From positions 59,936-123,935 of the forward strand of contig NZ_JAGGPU010000010.1 of assembly GCF_018613605.1 (NCBI RefSeq): a stretch of DNA of 64,000 nt, given 5' to 3'. Source of the stretch: Pedobacter sp. ISL-64 (GTDB lineage: Bacteria > Bacteroidota > Bacteroidia > Sphingobacteriales > Sphingobacteriaceae). The position numbers and the translations under genes were made by a program. The notes below the pieces were generated by a model, which had not been told where the DNA came from, searched no databases, and saw only the letters and a list, made by a program, of their open reading frames with translations. The stretch's first letter is position 1, and each line of letters begins with the position of its first letter. Positions 24,597 to 33,089 of the stretch are shown here, piece after piece.

Positions 24597-24965
24597 ATGG
24601 ATATATTTCAATCACCTCTGATGTCGTTACCAGGCATAACGCCAGAAGAATTTTCATACTTACAACAGGCAACAACCGGATTAACCGAACAACAGTTGCG
24701 TAATTTCTTAATGGTTTACAGCAGCAAAAGAAAAAATCCATCAGACATGCTAATTTTTTGTCTAATCGGTTTATTCGCTGTTCCGGGCTTGCAAAGGTTT
24801 ATCATTGGCCAGATCGGGATGGGTATTTTGTACCTGTTAACCGCAGGCTTATGTTTTATCGGATCGATCATCGATGTAGTAAACCACAAAACCCTGGCTT
24901 TTGAACATAACCAGAAAATGGTTTTCGAAAGCTTACAGATGGTAAGAATGGGCGGGTTTCAGTAA
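24597..24965 (+). CDS. TM2 domain-containing membrane protein
   Basis: A 122-residue protein with a TM2 domain. An N-terminal soluble part (residues 1-50) precedes two helices: LIFCLIGLFAVPGLQRFIIGQIGMGILYLLTAGLCFIGSIID, with the G-hydrophobic-hydrophobic-G pattern and a central turn typical of TM2. The molecular function is unknown. It is cotranscribed with the DUF2752 gene and followed by a terminator at 25048. Confidence 0.85.
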   Translation: MDIFQSPLMSLPGITPEEFSYLQQATTGLTEQQLRNFLMVYSSKRKNPSDMLIFCLIGLFAVPGLQRFIIGQIGMGILYLLTAGLCFIGSIIDVVNHKTLAFEHNQKMVFESLQMVRMGGFQ

Positions 24966-25047
24966 GCCTTCATTTTTTAATAGGATTAATATTTTTTGGA
25001 AAGCAAAGACAGAACAATTAACAATGTTCGCCCCGCCTTACACGACA

Positions 25048-25087
25048 AGTCCGCACCCGATTAAAATCGGGTTTGCGGGCTTTTTGT
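25048..25087 (+). terminator. Rho-independent terminator of the DUF2752-TM2 pair
   Basis: AGTCCGCACCCGATT pairs with ATCGGGTTTGCGGGCT around a short A-rich loop and is followed by TTTTT. Confidence 0.8.
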
Positions 25088-25115
25088 TTCTATAAGTATA
25101 GATTGCAATAAACAG

Positions 25116-25643
25116 CTAAAACCTCACACCTCCACGAATGGATAGAAAGCTAGTATTTTGCGTAATTTGAATTCCTACCTTCACATAGGTACTAAGTTCT
25201 GGAATAAAATGATAATTCAACCCAAAGTCGAATTCTCCAAAAGTTGAGCTCTTTTTTCTTCCCAGCTCATTTTTTAGAAAACTTTGACCTAATTTAAAAT
25301 TAAAAAGTGGACTCAGCTTTTTTTGATCCGCTAAAAGCTCAACATCTAAGCTAGGAGCCACTCCATTGGCGTTGTTTAATTTGAGGTAGCTTAAACCAAT
25401 ACCAACAAATAAAAAACGATTAAGAATGAGGCCGTTAACCAAGTTGATTTCATTACCCCCTCCTTTGCCTGTCAAGAAATCGACAGTATAAGGTTCTACT
25501 TTGTCATATCTTATGAGTTGCGAGCCATAATAGAGATGACTAAATTCTGCTTTGGCGCTGTATTTAACCTGACCATAGCTATTGCAAGCTACTAGAGTAA
25601 ATAATAATAAGAAAGAAATTTTAAGGACTTTTATTTTCATCAA
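25116..25643 (-). CDS. Exported hypothetical protein, probable outer-membrane beta-barrel
   Basis: A 175-residue protein of unrecognised family. The N-terminus has a signal peptide (LKISFLLLFTLVACNSYGQ, residues 7-25), cleaved either after YGQ or as a lipoprotein at the Cys in VACNS. The rest alternates hydrophobic and polar residues (FLFVGIGLSYLKLNN, FGEFDFGLNYHFIPELSTYVKVGIQI) and ends in an aromatic residue (GGVRF), as small outer-membrane barrels do. Two adjacent ATGs allow MKIKVLK as the start. It converges with the TM2 gene. Confidence 0.6.
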   Translation of the reverse strand: MMKIKVLKISFLLLFTLVACNSYGQVKYSAKAEFSHLYYGSQLIRYDKVEPYTVDFLTGKGGGNEINLVNGLILNRFLFVGIGLSYLKLNNANGVAPSLDVELLADQKKLSPLFNFKLGQSFLKNELGRKKSSTFGEFDFGLNYHFIPELSTYVKVGIQITQNTSFLSIRGGVRF

Positions 25644-25737
25644 TTGAGGGCGTTATCTAATTTAAATCACGAATTTAATCATTGAAAACATTCTGCCAAG
25701 TTTAAATTTTCATTTTTAACAAAAACACCATTTTTTC

Positions 25738-25745
25738 TATCTTTA
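25738..25745 (+). promoter_or_regulatory. -7 box (TATCTTTA) of the Nif3-like gene
   Basis: Seven of eight match to TAnnTTTG, four nt before ATG 25750. Confidence 0.4.
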
Positions 25746-25749
25746 GAAA

Positions 25750-26847
25750 ATGAAATTAGCTGAAATTACAAATTATTTAGAAAGCATAGCACCACTTAAT
25801 TACCAGGAAGATTACGACAACTCTGGTTTAATTGTAGGTGATCCGAATATGGAAATACATGCTGCTTTGGTGGCTTTAGATTGTGTAGAAAAGATTGTGG
25901 ATGAAGCGATTTCGACAGGCTGCAACCTGATTATTACCCACCATCCAATAGTTTTTAAGGGCTTAAAAAAACTCAACGGCAAAAATTATGTTGAGCGGGT
26001 GGTGTTAAAGGCGATCAGGAATAACATTGCGCTTTATGCCATTCATACCAATCTCGATAGTATCCATACCGGTGTAAATGCGAGGATTTGTGAGCGTTTG
26101 GGCTTAACAGGAACCAAAGTGCTTTCACCAAAAACAGGCCTTTTAAAAAAACTGGTTACCTATTGCCCGCAAGCACAGGCGGAGCAATTGCGCTCGGCAT
26201 TATTTTATGCTGGAGCAGGCAATATTGGTAATTATAGCGAATGCAGTTTCAATGCAGATGGTTTTGGTACATTTAAGGGTAACGAAGATTCAGATCCTTT
26301 TGTGGGCGAAAAAGGTGTCCGTCATCGCGAATCAGAGGTACGCATTGAAATGGTTTATCCAACACAAGCCGAACGCAAAATTTTGGTTGCTTTATTCGAA
26401 AACCACCCTTACGAAGAGGTCGCTTACGATATTTACAAACTCGAAAACAAGCACCAATTGGTGGGCTCAGGCATGGTAGGCTGGTTGGAATACGATATGG
26501 ATGCCTATGATTTTTTACATTTGGTAAAAGATAGAATGCAGGCCAAAGTGGTTAGGCACACCGAGGTAATTGGCAAAAGAATTAAAAAAGTGGCGGTTTG
26601 CGGCGGCTCAGGAAGCTTCCTGTTAAAAGAGGCCATTGCTGCCGGAGCAGATGCTTTTATTACCGCAGATTTTAAATATCACGAGTTTTTTGATGCGGAG
26701 GAAAAATTGATCATTGCCGACATCGGACACTTTGAAACTGAACAATTTACCTCAAATTTATTGCTTGAAATTATTCAGAAAAAATTTACTAACTTTGCAA
26801 TCCGTTTAACGGAGCAAAATACAAACCCCATAAATTACTTGTTTTAA
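25750..26847 (+). CDS. Nif3-like dinuclear metal-center hexameric protein
   Basis: This protein belongs to the Nif3/YqfO family (also annotated as GTP cyclohydrolase I type 2), which forms toroidal hexamers with a two-metal site. Its reaction is not firmly assigned. At 365 residues it is the long form with an inserted PII-like domain (about 127-235). Metal ligands are visible in ITHHPIVFKGLKK (near residue 65), AIHTNLDS (near 99) and IADIGHFETEQF (near 330). Its stop overlaps the next start as TAATG, so it is coupled to the zinc-ribbon gene, the usual Nif3 neighbour. Confidence 0.92.
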   Translation: MKLAEITNYLESIAPLNYQEDYDNSGLIVGDPNMEIHAALVALDCVEKIVDEAISTGCNLIITHHPIVFKGLKKLNGKNYVERVVLKAIRNNIALYAIHTNLDSIHTGVNARICERLGLTGTKVLSPKTGLLKKLVTYCPQAQAEQLRSALFYAGAGNIGNYSECSFNADGFGTFKGNEDSDPFVGEKGVRHRESEVRIEMVYPTQAERKILVALFENHPYEEVAYDIYKLENKHQLVGSGMVGWLEYDMDAYDFLHLVKDRMQAKVVRHTEVIGKRIKKVAVCGGSGSFLLKEAIAAGADAFITADFKYHEFFDAEEKLIIADIGHFETEQFTSNLLLEIIQKKFTNFAIRLTEQNTNPINYLF

Positions 26848-27590
26848 TGGAACAAACCGTAGAACAAAAGCTAAAAGCTTTATACGAATTACAAAATATC
26901 CACACAAAAATTGATAAGATCCGCCAGGTACGTGGTGAATTACCAATGGAGGTTGCCGATCTTGAGGATGACGTTTTAGGATTAGAAACTAGAATTGCAA
27001 AAATCAAAGGTGAACTTGATGATCTGGAGGATTCAATCGTAACCCGTAAAAATACAATTAAAGATGCGCAAGCTGCCATCAAAAGATACGATACTCAATT
27101 AAAAGAAGTTAAAAACAACCGTGAATACGATGCTTTAACGAAAGAAATTGAGATTCAAGGTTTAGATATTCAGGTTTCTGAAAAGAAAATTAAAGAACAC
27201 GGTTTCGAAATCACTTCTAAAACTGAAATCTATGAAGCTGCTAAAGCTGAATTAGATGGCAGAAAGAAAGATTTAGATGTGAAAAAAGGCGAACTTGATG
27301 TAATTACTGCCGAAACTGAAAAAGAAGAGCAAGATTTACAAAAGAAAGCTGATAAAGCTGAACCTCAGATTGATGAGCGTTTATTGGTTGCCTACAAACG
27401 TTTACGCAAAAATGCGATTAACGGTTTGGCAGTAGTAACGATCGACCGCGATTCTTGCTCTGGTTGTTTTAACCAGATTCCACCTCAACGCCAGTTAGAT
27501 ATCCGTCAACGTAAAAAAATTATCGTTTGCGAACATTGTGGCCGTATTTTGGTTGATGAGGCTTTAACTCACGAAGTAGCAGAAGCTTAA
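26847..27590 (+). CDS. C4-type zinc-ribbon coiled-coil protein (DUF164/CT398-like)
   Basis: A 247-residue cytoplasmic protein with a long coiled-coil hairpin (about 5-180, Lys/Glu/Asp rich) and a C-terminal zinc ribbon: CSGCFNQIPPQRQL...IIVCEHCGRIL (two CxxC pairs near 203-206 and 226-229). Family members resemble CT398/HP0958, which are proposed to bind RNA or to act as chaperones for sigma54 or secretion systems. Its ATG overlaps the Nif3 stop, and a terminator follows. Confidence 0.9.
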   Translation: MEQTVEQKLKALYELQNIHTKIDKIRQVRGELPMEVADLEDDVLGLETRIAKIKGELDDLEDSIVTRKNTIKDAQAAIKRYDTQLKEVKNNREYDALTKEIEIQGLDIQVSEKKIKEHGFEITSKTEIYEAAKAELDGRKKDLDVKKGELDVITAETEKEEQDLQKKADKAEPQIDERLLVAYKRLRKNAINGLAVVTIDRDSCSGCFNQIPPQRQLDIRQRKKIIVCEHCGRILVDEALTHEVAEA

Positions 27591-27610
27591 TTCGCATCAT
27601 AAAATTATTA

Positions 27611-27641
27611 GAACGTCCCGATATCATCGGGACGTTTTTTG
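27611..27641 (+). terminator. Rho-independent terminator of the Nif3/zinc-ribbon pair
   Basis: GAACGTCCCGAT pairs with ATCGGGACGTT and is followed by TTTTTT, 20 nt past the stop. Confidence 0.85.
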
Positions 27642-27765
27642 TTTAGACCTATTTTCTGGCGTTTACACAAAACAAGAATATGATTTTAGCGTTTAATGTA
27701 GATATTTGTTTAAATGTGAACTACTGTTGCTATTAGCGCAGAATCAAACTGAAATATATTCCCGA

Positions 27766-29253
27766 ATGACTAAAATCTTCCCTGTTTTTGCGTTTTCTGC
27801 TCTTCTCCTGCTTCCAGCGTCTTTATTTGCAAATTTCGATTTTAACAACAATTGCTTAAATGCCTATAAAAGTATATTCGAACTTAAGTTAGGCAATGCA
27901 AGGGCTTATATCTCTACTGAAAAAAAGCAGCACCCCAATAATTCCATTATTCCGCTTTTAGAGAACTATGTAGATTATTTTACGGTTTTAACTTCTGAGA
28001 GCAAAGCTGATTTTGATCGCTTAAAAGGCAATAAATCTATACGATTGGATCAAATAAGTGATGATGATAAAAATTCGCCGTACTACCTGTATGCACAGGC
28101 AGAAATTAATTTGCAATGGGCGCTGATCCGCGGGCGTTTTGGTGAATATTTTAATGCTGCAATGGAGGTTAAAAAGGCTAACAGCCTTTTGCAGGAGAAC
28201 AATAAGAAGTTCCCAAACTTTCACCTTAACCTTAAAGGTTTGGGTTTGATTAATGCGGTTTTGGGCAATCTTCCGGATGGGGCATTAAAAACGGCATTAT
28301 CTACCTTTGGAATCAAAGGAAACCTCCAGAATGGACTGAATATGTTCGAAAAACTGGCCGATAATCTACCGAAATCTTCCTACGAGCCTTTTTACGAAGA
28401 AGTGGTGTTTTATTATGCCTATGTATTAACAGATGTGGCGCATAGCCCACAGGCCTATGCAAAAACAATAAAATATACCGAACGGATTGCTGATACCAGT
28501 TTATTAAAAAGTTATTTACAGAGTTATGTATGCATCAAAAACGGGCATAGTGAAGAAGCTATCGCCATTTTGGCCAAGCGGCCTGAAGGAGGCGTGTATC
28601 AGCCTTTTCCTTATTTAGATTACCTGGAAGGTATTGCGCACCTGAATAAACTGGATCTTAATTCAGGAACCTATTTTAACCGCTTTTTGCAGGCAACCAA
28701 GGGCGTAAATTTTGTGAAGGATGCTTATCTTCATTTGGGGTGGATCGCCCTGCTGAAAGGAGATAAAGCGGCTTACGCGGCGTTTGCAGCCAAGGCAGTT
28801 AAAAACGGATATGCTTACATGGAAAAAGACAAACAGGCGAAAGCTGAAGCTGCTTCAGGAACGCCAACAATTGATCTGTTAAAAGCCCGGTTACTGTTTG
28901 ATGGTGGTTATTTGAACAGGGCCTTACAGATCCTTGATGATAAGAAAGTAAAGGATTACACTAATGATAAGGACAAAACAGAATTCAATTACCGATTAGG
29001 TAGGATTTATGATGATTTAGGGAAAGACGACCAAGCATTAACAGCTTATCAGGAGACAATTAATGAAGGCAAAAACCTAAAATATTATTTTGCTGCCAAT
29101 GCAGCAGTGCAGATGGGTAAAGTTTACGAAAGAAGGAGAAATAACGCGAAAGCGAAAGAGGCTTTCAATACAGCCATTGCCATGAAAAATCATGAATTTG
29201 AAAGCAGTATTGAAAGCCAGGCCAGGGCCGGATTAAAACGGTTAGCGAATTAG
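27766..29253 (+). CDS. Exported TPR-repeat protein
   Basis: A secreted or periplasmic helical-repeat protein. I choose ATG 27766 (495 residues) rather than the upstream TTG (27706), because a clean signal peptide follows it (MTKIFPVFAFSALLLLPASL, cleaved near LFA). Tetratricopeptide-like repeats are visible at the C-terminus (LGRIYDDLGKDDQALTAYQETI and AVQMGKVYERRRNNAKAKEAFNTAI), and looser helical repeats fill residues 60-400. It has no catalytic motif. Its last four bases overlap the end of the convergent KAS III gene, leaving no space for a terminator. Confidence 0.82.
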   Translation: MTKIFPVFAFSALLLLPASLFANFDFNNNCLNAYKSIFELKLGNARAYISTEKKQHPNNSIIPLLENYVDYFTVLTSESKADFDRLKGNKSIRLDQISDDDKNSPYYLYAQAEINLQWALIRGRFGEYFNAAMEVKKANSLLQENNKKFPNFHLNLKGLGLINAVLGNLPDGALKTALSTFGIKGNLQNGLNMFEKLADNLPKSSYEPFYEEVVFYYAYVLTDVAHSPQAYAKTIKYTERIADTSLLKSYLQSYVCIKNGHSEEAIAILAKRPEGGVYQPFPYLDYLEGIAHLNKLDLNSGTYFNRFLQATKGVNFVKDAYLHLGWIALLKGDKAAYAAFAAKAVKNGYAYMEKDKQAKAEAASGTPTIDLLKARLLFDGGYLNRALQILDDKKVKDYTNDKDKTEFNYRLGRIYDDLGKDDQALTAYQETINEGKNLKYYFAANAAVQMGKVYERRRNNAKAKEAFNTAIAMKNHEFESSIESQARAGLKRLAN

Positions 29254-30326
29254 AAGCGGTGTATAAAGGCATTAATGTGCATCCCTGCTCCTACTGAAGC
29301 AAAAACAGCTACATCGCCGGGTTTAACTTTATAACCTTTAACTTCGCCTTTTAATACCAGGTCTAATAAGGTTGGTACGGTGGCAACTGAACTGTTTCCT
29401 AGCCATGAAATCGTCATCGGGACTAAGTTTTCTGGCACTGTCTCTTTACCATAAAGCTTAAACAAACGTTTCATGATAGCCGTATCCATTTTTCCGTTAG
29501 CCTGGTGAACAAATACGATATTTATATCTTCAACGCTTAAGCCTGCTTTATCAATGGCCTTTTTAATCACCTGAGGCACCTGAACTACCGCAAACTCGTA
29601 CAGCTTACGCCCATTCATTTTTAAATAGAGGTTTCCATTGGTTTCATCGGGGTGAGCGCTCTTGCCCATGGTTAATAAATTGCCATGGTTTACGGCATGC
29701 GTTTCTGTCTTATGTGCCAGTATTCCTCTTTTTTCTTCTGATTTTTCTGCCTCGAAAATTACGGCGCCTGCACCATCCGAAAAGATCATGCTATCACGGT
29801 CGTGCGGATCGATAATACGGCTTAAGGTTTCTGCGCCTATAACCATAACGCGTTTTGCATCACCACTTTTAATATAATAATCTGCCTGTATTGCACCCTG
29901 AACCCATCCAGGGCAACCAAAAATGATGTCGTAGGCAACGCAGTCTGGATTTTCAATGCCTAGTTGTTGTTTTACCTTTGAAGCTAAAGACGGCAAAATG
30001 TCAATGCGGTTGCTACCCAAAGGGATGTCGCCAAAATTATGACAAAATATAATATAGTCTAATGTTTCTTTATCTATACCTGCATTTTCAATGGCTTTTT
30101 CTGCAGCCTTTGCGCCAATATGATTGCTTAACTGCTCAGGGCAGGCGTAGCGCCTTTCTACAATCTCCGTAATTTCAGAGAATTTATTAATGATCTCCGA
30201 ATTCTCTTTCTCCAATAGATTCCCATTCTCAAAAAACGTAGAATTTAGGAATTCACTACCAGAAATAATATTCTGTGGGATATAACTTCCAGTACCGGTT
30301 ATTACCGTATTTATTGATCTGCTCAT
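29250..30326 (-). CDS. Ketoacyl-ACP synthase III-like condensing enzyme
   Basis: A thiolase-fold enzyme of the FabH/KAS III group (358 residues). The full catalytic triad is present: C138 in FGCPGW, H274 in FVHQANG and N311 in LGNSSVAT. The usual FabH context is C-GF, H-AN, N-SA, so the CPGW and NSSV variants suggest a specialised acyl substrate rather than the housekeeping FabH. Other landmarks are DSMIFSDGAGAVIFEA and VGAGMHINAFIHRF at the C-terminus. No ACP, reductase or other fatty-acid gene is adjacent. It overlaps the TPR gene tail to tail by four bases. Confidence 0.88.
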   Translation of the reverse strand: MSRSINTVITGTGSYIPQNIISGSEFLNSTFFENGNLLEKENSEIINKFSEITEIVERRYACPEQLSNHIGAKAAEKAIENAGIDKETLDYIIFCHNFGDIPLGSNRIDILPSLASKVKQQLGIENPDCVAYDIIFGCPGWVQGAIQADYYIKSGDAKRVMVIGAETLSRIIDPHDRDSMIFSDGAGAVIFEAEKSEEKRGILAHKTETHAVNHGNLLTMGKSAHPDETNGNLYLKMNGRKLYEFAVVQVPQVIKKAIDKAGLSVEDINIVFVHQANGKMDTAIMKRLFKLYGKETVPENLVPMTISWLGNSSVATVPTLLDLVLKGEVKGYKVKPGDVAVFASVGAGMHINAFIHRF

Positions 30327-30404
30327 AATTATAATACCGCATACTAAAACGGTATGTAGTATAAAAATATCAATTATATTCGAGAAACGAAAATAAATTA
30401 AATA

Positions 30405-31058
30405 TTAACGGAGCTTATTTTCAATTGCGAATTTTAATAATCCTGCTTTTCCGGTTATGTTGAGCTTTTGCGCCATATTTTTACGATGCGTATCAACAGT
30501 GTTTAAAGCTATAAATAATTTTTGAGCAATTTGCTGTGAAGTATAGTCGTCACTGATCAATTTCAATATTTCCATTTCCCGGGCGGTTAAATTATGACTT
30601 TTTTGGAAATGATCGCCATCGTTAAATGGCGATGATGCAGGGCTATCAGATTTTATTTTTTGAAAATATTTTTCTCCCTGTTGTATGCCCGTTATAATTT
30701 TAAATAATGTATCCGCATCGGTATCCTTTTGAATAAAAGCCTTTACGCCTATGCCCTCGAGCTTGGCAGATAATTTGGTTGTATAATACATGGATAAGAC
30801 CATTATTTTTACAGATGGGAATAGCTGACTCACTTTTTCGGAGGCTATTTCTCCATCTAGAACAGGCATGTTTAAATCGAGTATTAAAACATCCGGCAGC
30901 TGATGATTAAGTAGGTGCAAAATTTCTTTTCCATTTGCAGCCATTCCAATTACCTTAAAGTTTGACTGCTCAGAAAGGATTGCTGATAGCCCTTCAGCAA
31001 ATAGTTTATGATCATCGGCAATCATAATCGTTATGGGTCTCTGTTGAATCGTGTCCAT
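30405..31058 (-). CDS. NarL/LuxR-type response regulator (system 1)
   Basis: A cytoplasmic two-component regulator of 217 residues. The receiver domain (about 10-125) has the acidic pair in IADDHKLF, phosphoacceptor D61 in LILDLNMP and the switch Lys in AFIQKDTD. A GerE-type HTH follows (about 152-215: LTAREMEILKLISDDYTSQQIAQKLFIALNTVDTHRKNM). Its ATG shares a base with the stop of the upstream histidine kinase (TAATG), so sensor and regulator are coupled. A candidate target is the inverted repeat at 33015, in front of the divergent secreted-protein gene. Confidence 0.95.
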   Translation of the reverse strand: MDTIQQRPITIMIADDHKLFAEGLSAILSEQSNFKVIGMAANGKEILHLLNHQLPDVLILDLNMPVLDGEIASEKVSQLFPSVKIMVLSMYYTTKLSAKLEGIGVKAFIQKDTDADTLFKIITGIQQGEKYFQKIKSDSPASSPFNDGDHFQKSHNLTAREMEILKLISDDYTSQQIAQKLFIALNTVDTHRKNMAQKLNITGKAGLLKFAIENKLR

Positions 31059-32935
31059 TATTTTAGCGGAATATCAATAGTTGTTGTTGTACCGTTTTGA
31101 TTACTGTCTACCTGGATTTTACCGTTAAGATAATTTACCCTCGATAGAATATTTTGGATACCTAAACCCTTTTTATCTTTATCGGGATTAAAACCAATGC
31201 CGTTATCTTCGGCCATAATGCTAATTCTTTCATCAAAAGATAAAATCTGTATAGTTGCTTTTGAGGCAAAAGAATGCCTGATGATGTTATTTACCAGTTC
31301 GTTAACAATCCGGTATATGGTAATCTCCATTCCACTTTCAATAGGGTGTTCAACCTGGAAAACAAATTCGAATGCAATTTTACCAGAATGGTTTAAAGTT
31401 CTAAAATGTTCGTTCAGCGTTTCGATCAAACCAAACTGTTCAAAGTTTTTTGGCATTAAATTGTGCGATATTTCCCTTAAATCGGCACATGCCTTTTCGA
31501 TCATGCCAATAGTTTGATCGTAAAATACGCGTTCGTTTTCTGTAAGTTTTAAAACCTTGTGCTGAAAAGCGGTGACGTTTAACTTAATAATCGATAGTGT
31601 ACCGCCCAAATCATCATGTAAATCACGCGCTAAGCGAGTGCGTTCATCTTCCTGTGCATTGAAAATACCATCTGCCATGTCTACCTGATGTTTGCTCTTT
31701 TCTTCGAGCAGAATTTCTTTTTCTTTTTTTAGAAAGTTATAACGTTGTGTTAAAGCAAATGAAAGGAAGATAATTTCGGCCGTTAAACCCACCACTAAGC
31801 CATTTGGTTTTAGCAGGTTAAAATTGGTTAAGCCTAGCGTATTGAAAACATAGTTAAAAACGCCAAATAACAACATCACGGTTGCGATAAAATAGTACCA
31901 GCCCAGTTTATATCCCGCCCTGATCCTTTCCACTACACAAATAATAATCACGATTACAGTGAGCAGTGCCAGAAAGTTATTGATATAAAAAACCGTTTTT
32001 TCGAGGATGATAAACGATTTGAACAGCATAATCACGGGGATAATTGACATGGTCCAGCAGAACCGTTTATAATAGTTGGTAAAACGGTACAAGCGGCTGT
32101 TGGATCGATTCTGGTTGACAAACAGTTGCATCACCTGGATTAATAAGCCACAGCTGAGCGATGCCATAATTAGCCGCATATAATCCTGAAGGCCCGGTAA
32201 ATTTGGGTAGAACCATTGGAAAGCCAATCCTTCTTCTTCCAGGATAAAAATGAGGGTACAAAAAATGTAAATCGCATAATATAGGTGGATGTTATCCCTT
32301 ACTGAAGCATACAATAACAGGTTAAATATCACCGCAAAAACAAAGATTCCGGTGTAAAACCCAAACAAAGTATGCTGTGGAATTTCGGCCTGAATAATAT
32401 CAACATCACGTCCGATAGACATCGGCATGTACATGTTCTGCCCGCGTTTATCAGCCCACAAATAAAAAGTAGCTTTTTCATGAGGGGCAAGCACCACGGG
32501 GTAAATAAAGCTTCTGTTGTGGTAAGGGCGCTGCTTGAAAGGGAAATGATCTCCTGTTAAACCCAGCGGATGTATTTTTCCATTTTCATCAACCTTAAAT
32601 AGCTGAAGCTGGTTAATGCTCGAACTTTGCTCCTTAAACATTAAGTGAACAGATTGATTTAGTGTGTTTTCGATATCTAAAGCAACCCAGTAGTAAGATT
32701 GAGTGTAACCCTTACTAAAAACTTTGCCAGGTTTTAGTGGGGTGAGTTTATTGGCTTGCTTATATTTTACAATGGAATCGATGCTTAGGTTTAAATTTTT
32801 GTCCTCATAGAAATAACCGTGTTCACTGATATTGAATTTTTTGGCCGTATCGATTAAAATTGGATTGCCCTGCTGCGCAAAGCATACCATGAACGGATGT
32901 AGGAAAAATAAAAATAGCAAGAAAACTTTATTCAT
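31058..32935 (-). CDS. 7TMR-DISM sensor histidine kinase (system 1)
   Basis: A membrane sensor of 625 residues. A signal peptide (MNKVFLLFLFFLHPFMVCFA) is followed by an exported 7TMR-DISMED2-type domain (about 25-180, with YYWVALDIENTLNQSVHLMF) and seven membrane helices (about 190-400). A HisKA_3 dimerisation helix carries H440 in ARDLHDDLGG. A HATPase domain has the N-box NELVNNIIRHS, G1 EDNGIGF and G2 GLGIQNI. The DISM extracellular domain is thought to bind carbohydrate-like or other small ligands; the signal here is unknown. It is divergent from the secreted-protein gene at 33090. Confidence 0.94.
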   Translation of the reverse strand: MNKVFLLFLFFLHPFMVCFAQQGNPILIDTAKKFNISEHGYFYEDKNLNLSIDSIVKYKQANKLTPLKPGKVFSKGYTQSYYWVALDIENTLNQSVHLMFKEQSSSINQLQLFKVDENGKIHPLGLTGDHFPFKQRPYHNRSFIYPVVLAPHEKATFYLWADKRGQNMYMPMSIGRDVDIIQAEIPQHTLFGFYTGIFVFAVIFNLLLYASVRDNIHLYYAIYIFCTLIFILEEEGLAFQWFYPNLPGLQDYMRLIMASLSCGLLIQVMQLFVNQNRSNSRLYRFTNYYKRFCWTMSIIPVIMLFKSFIILEKTVFYINNFLALLTVIVIIICVVERIRAGYKLGWYYFIATVMLLFGVFNYVFNTLGLTNFNLLKPNGLVVGLTAEIIFLSFALTQRYNFLKKEKEILLEEKSKHQVDMADGIFNAQEDERTRLARDLHDDLGGTLSIIKLNVTAFQHKVLKLTENERVFYDQTIGMIEKACADLREISHNLMPKNFEQFGLIETLNEHFRTLNHSGKIAFEFVFQVEHPIESGMEITIYRIVNELVNNIIRHSFASKATIQILSFDERISIMAEDNGIGFNPDKDKKGLGIQNILSRVNYLNGKIQVDSNQNGTTTTIDIPLK

Positions 32936-33014
32936 TGATGAGCGAATTAGCGGTAATGTTTAAACCTAAGGTAACAGTCAATATTTCATAAATATAGTAG
33001 ATTAACTGCTTACT

Positions 33015-33038
33015 AAATATACCGAGTAAAGGGTATAT
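33015..33038. promoter_or_regulatory. Candidate operator shared by both two-component loci (copy 1)
   Basis: AAATATACC, seven nt, GGGTAT, then AT. ATACC and GGTAT form the inverted arms. It lies between the divergent sensor kinase gene and the secreted-protein gene, 51 nt before ATG 33090. The same arrangement with identical spacing occurs at 53403. Confidence 0.5.
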
Positions 33039-33089
33039 AAACCTCCTAACCGATCGGTTATTTTTACGGTGAATTAAACGAACTTAAAA

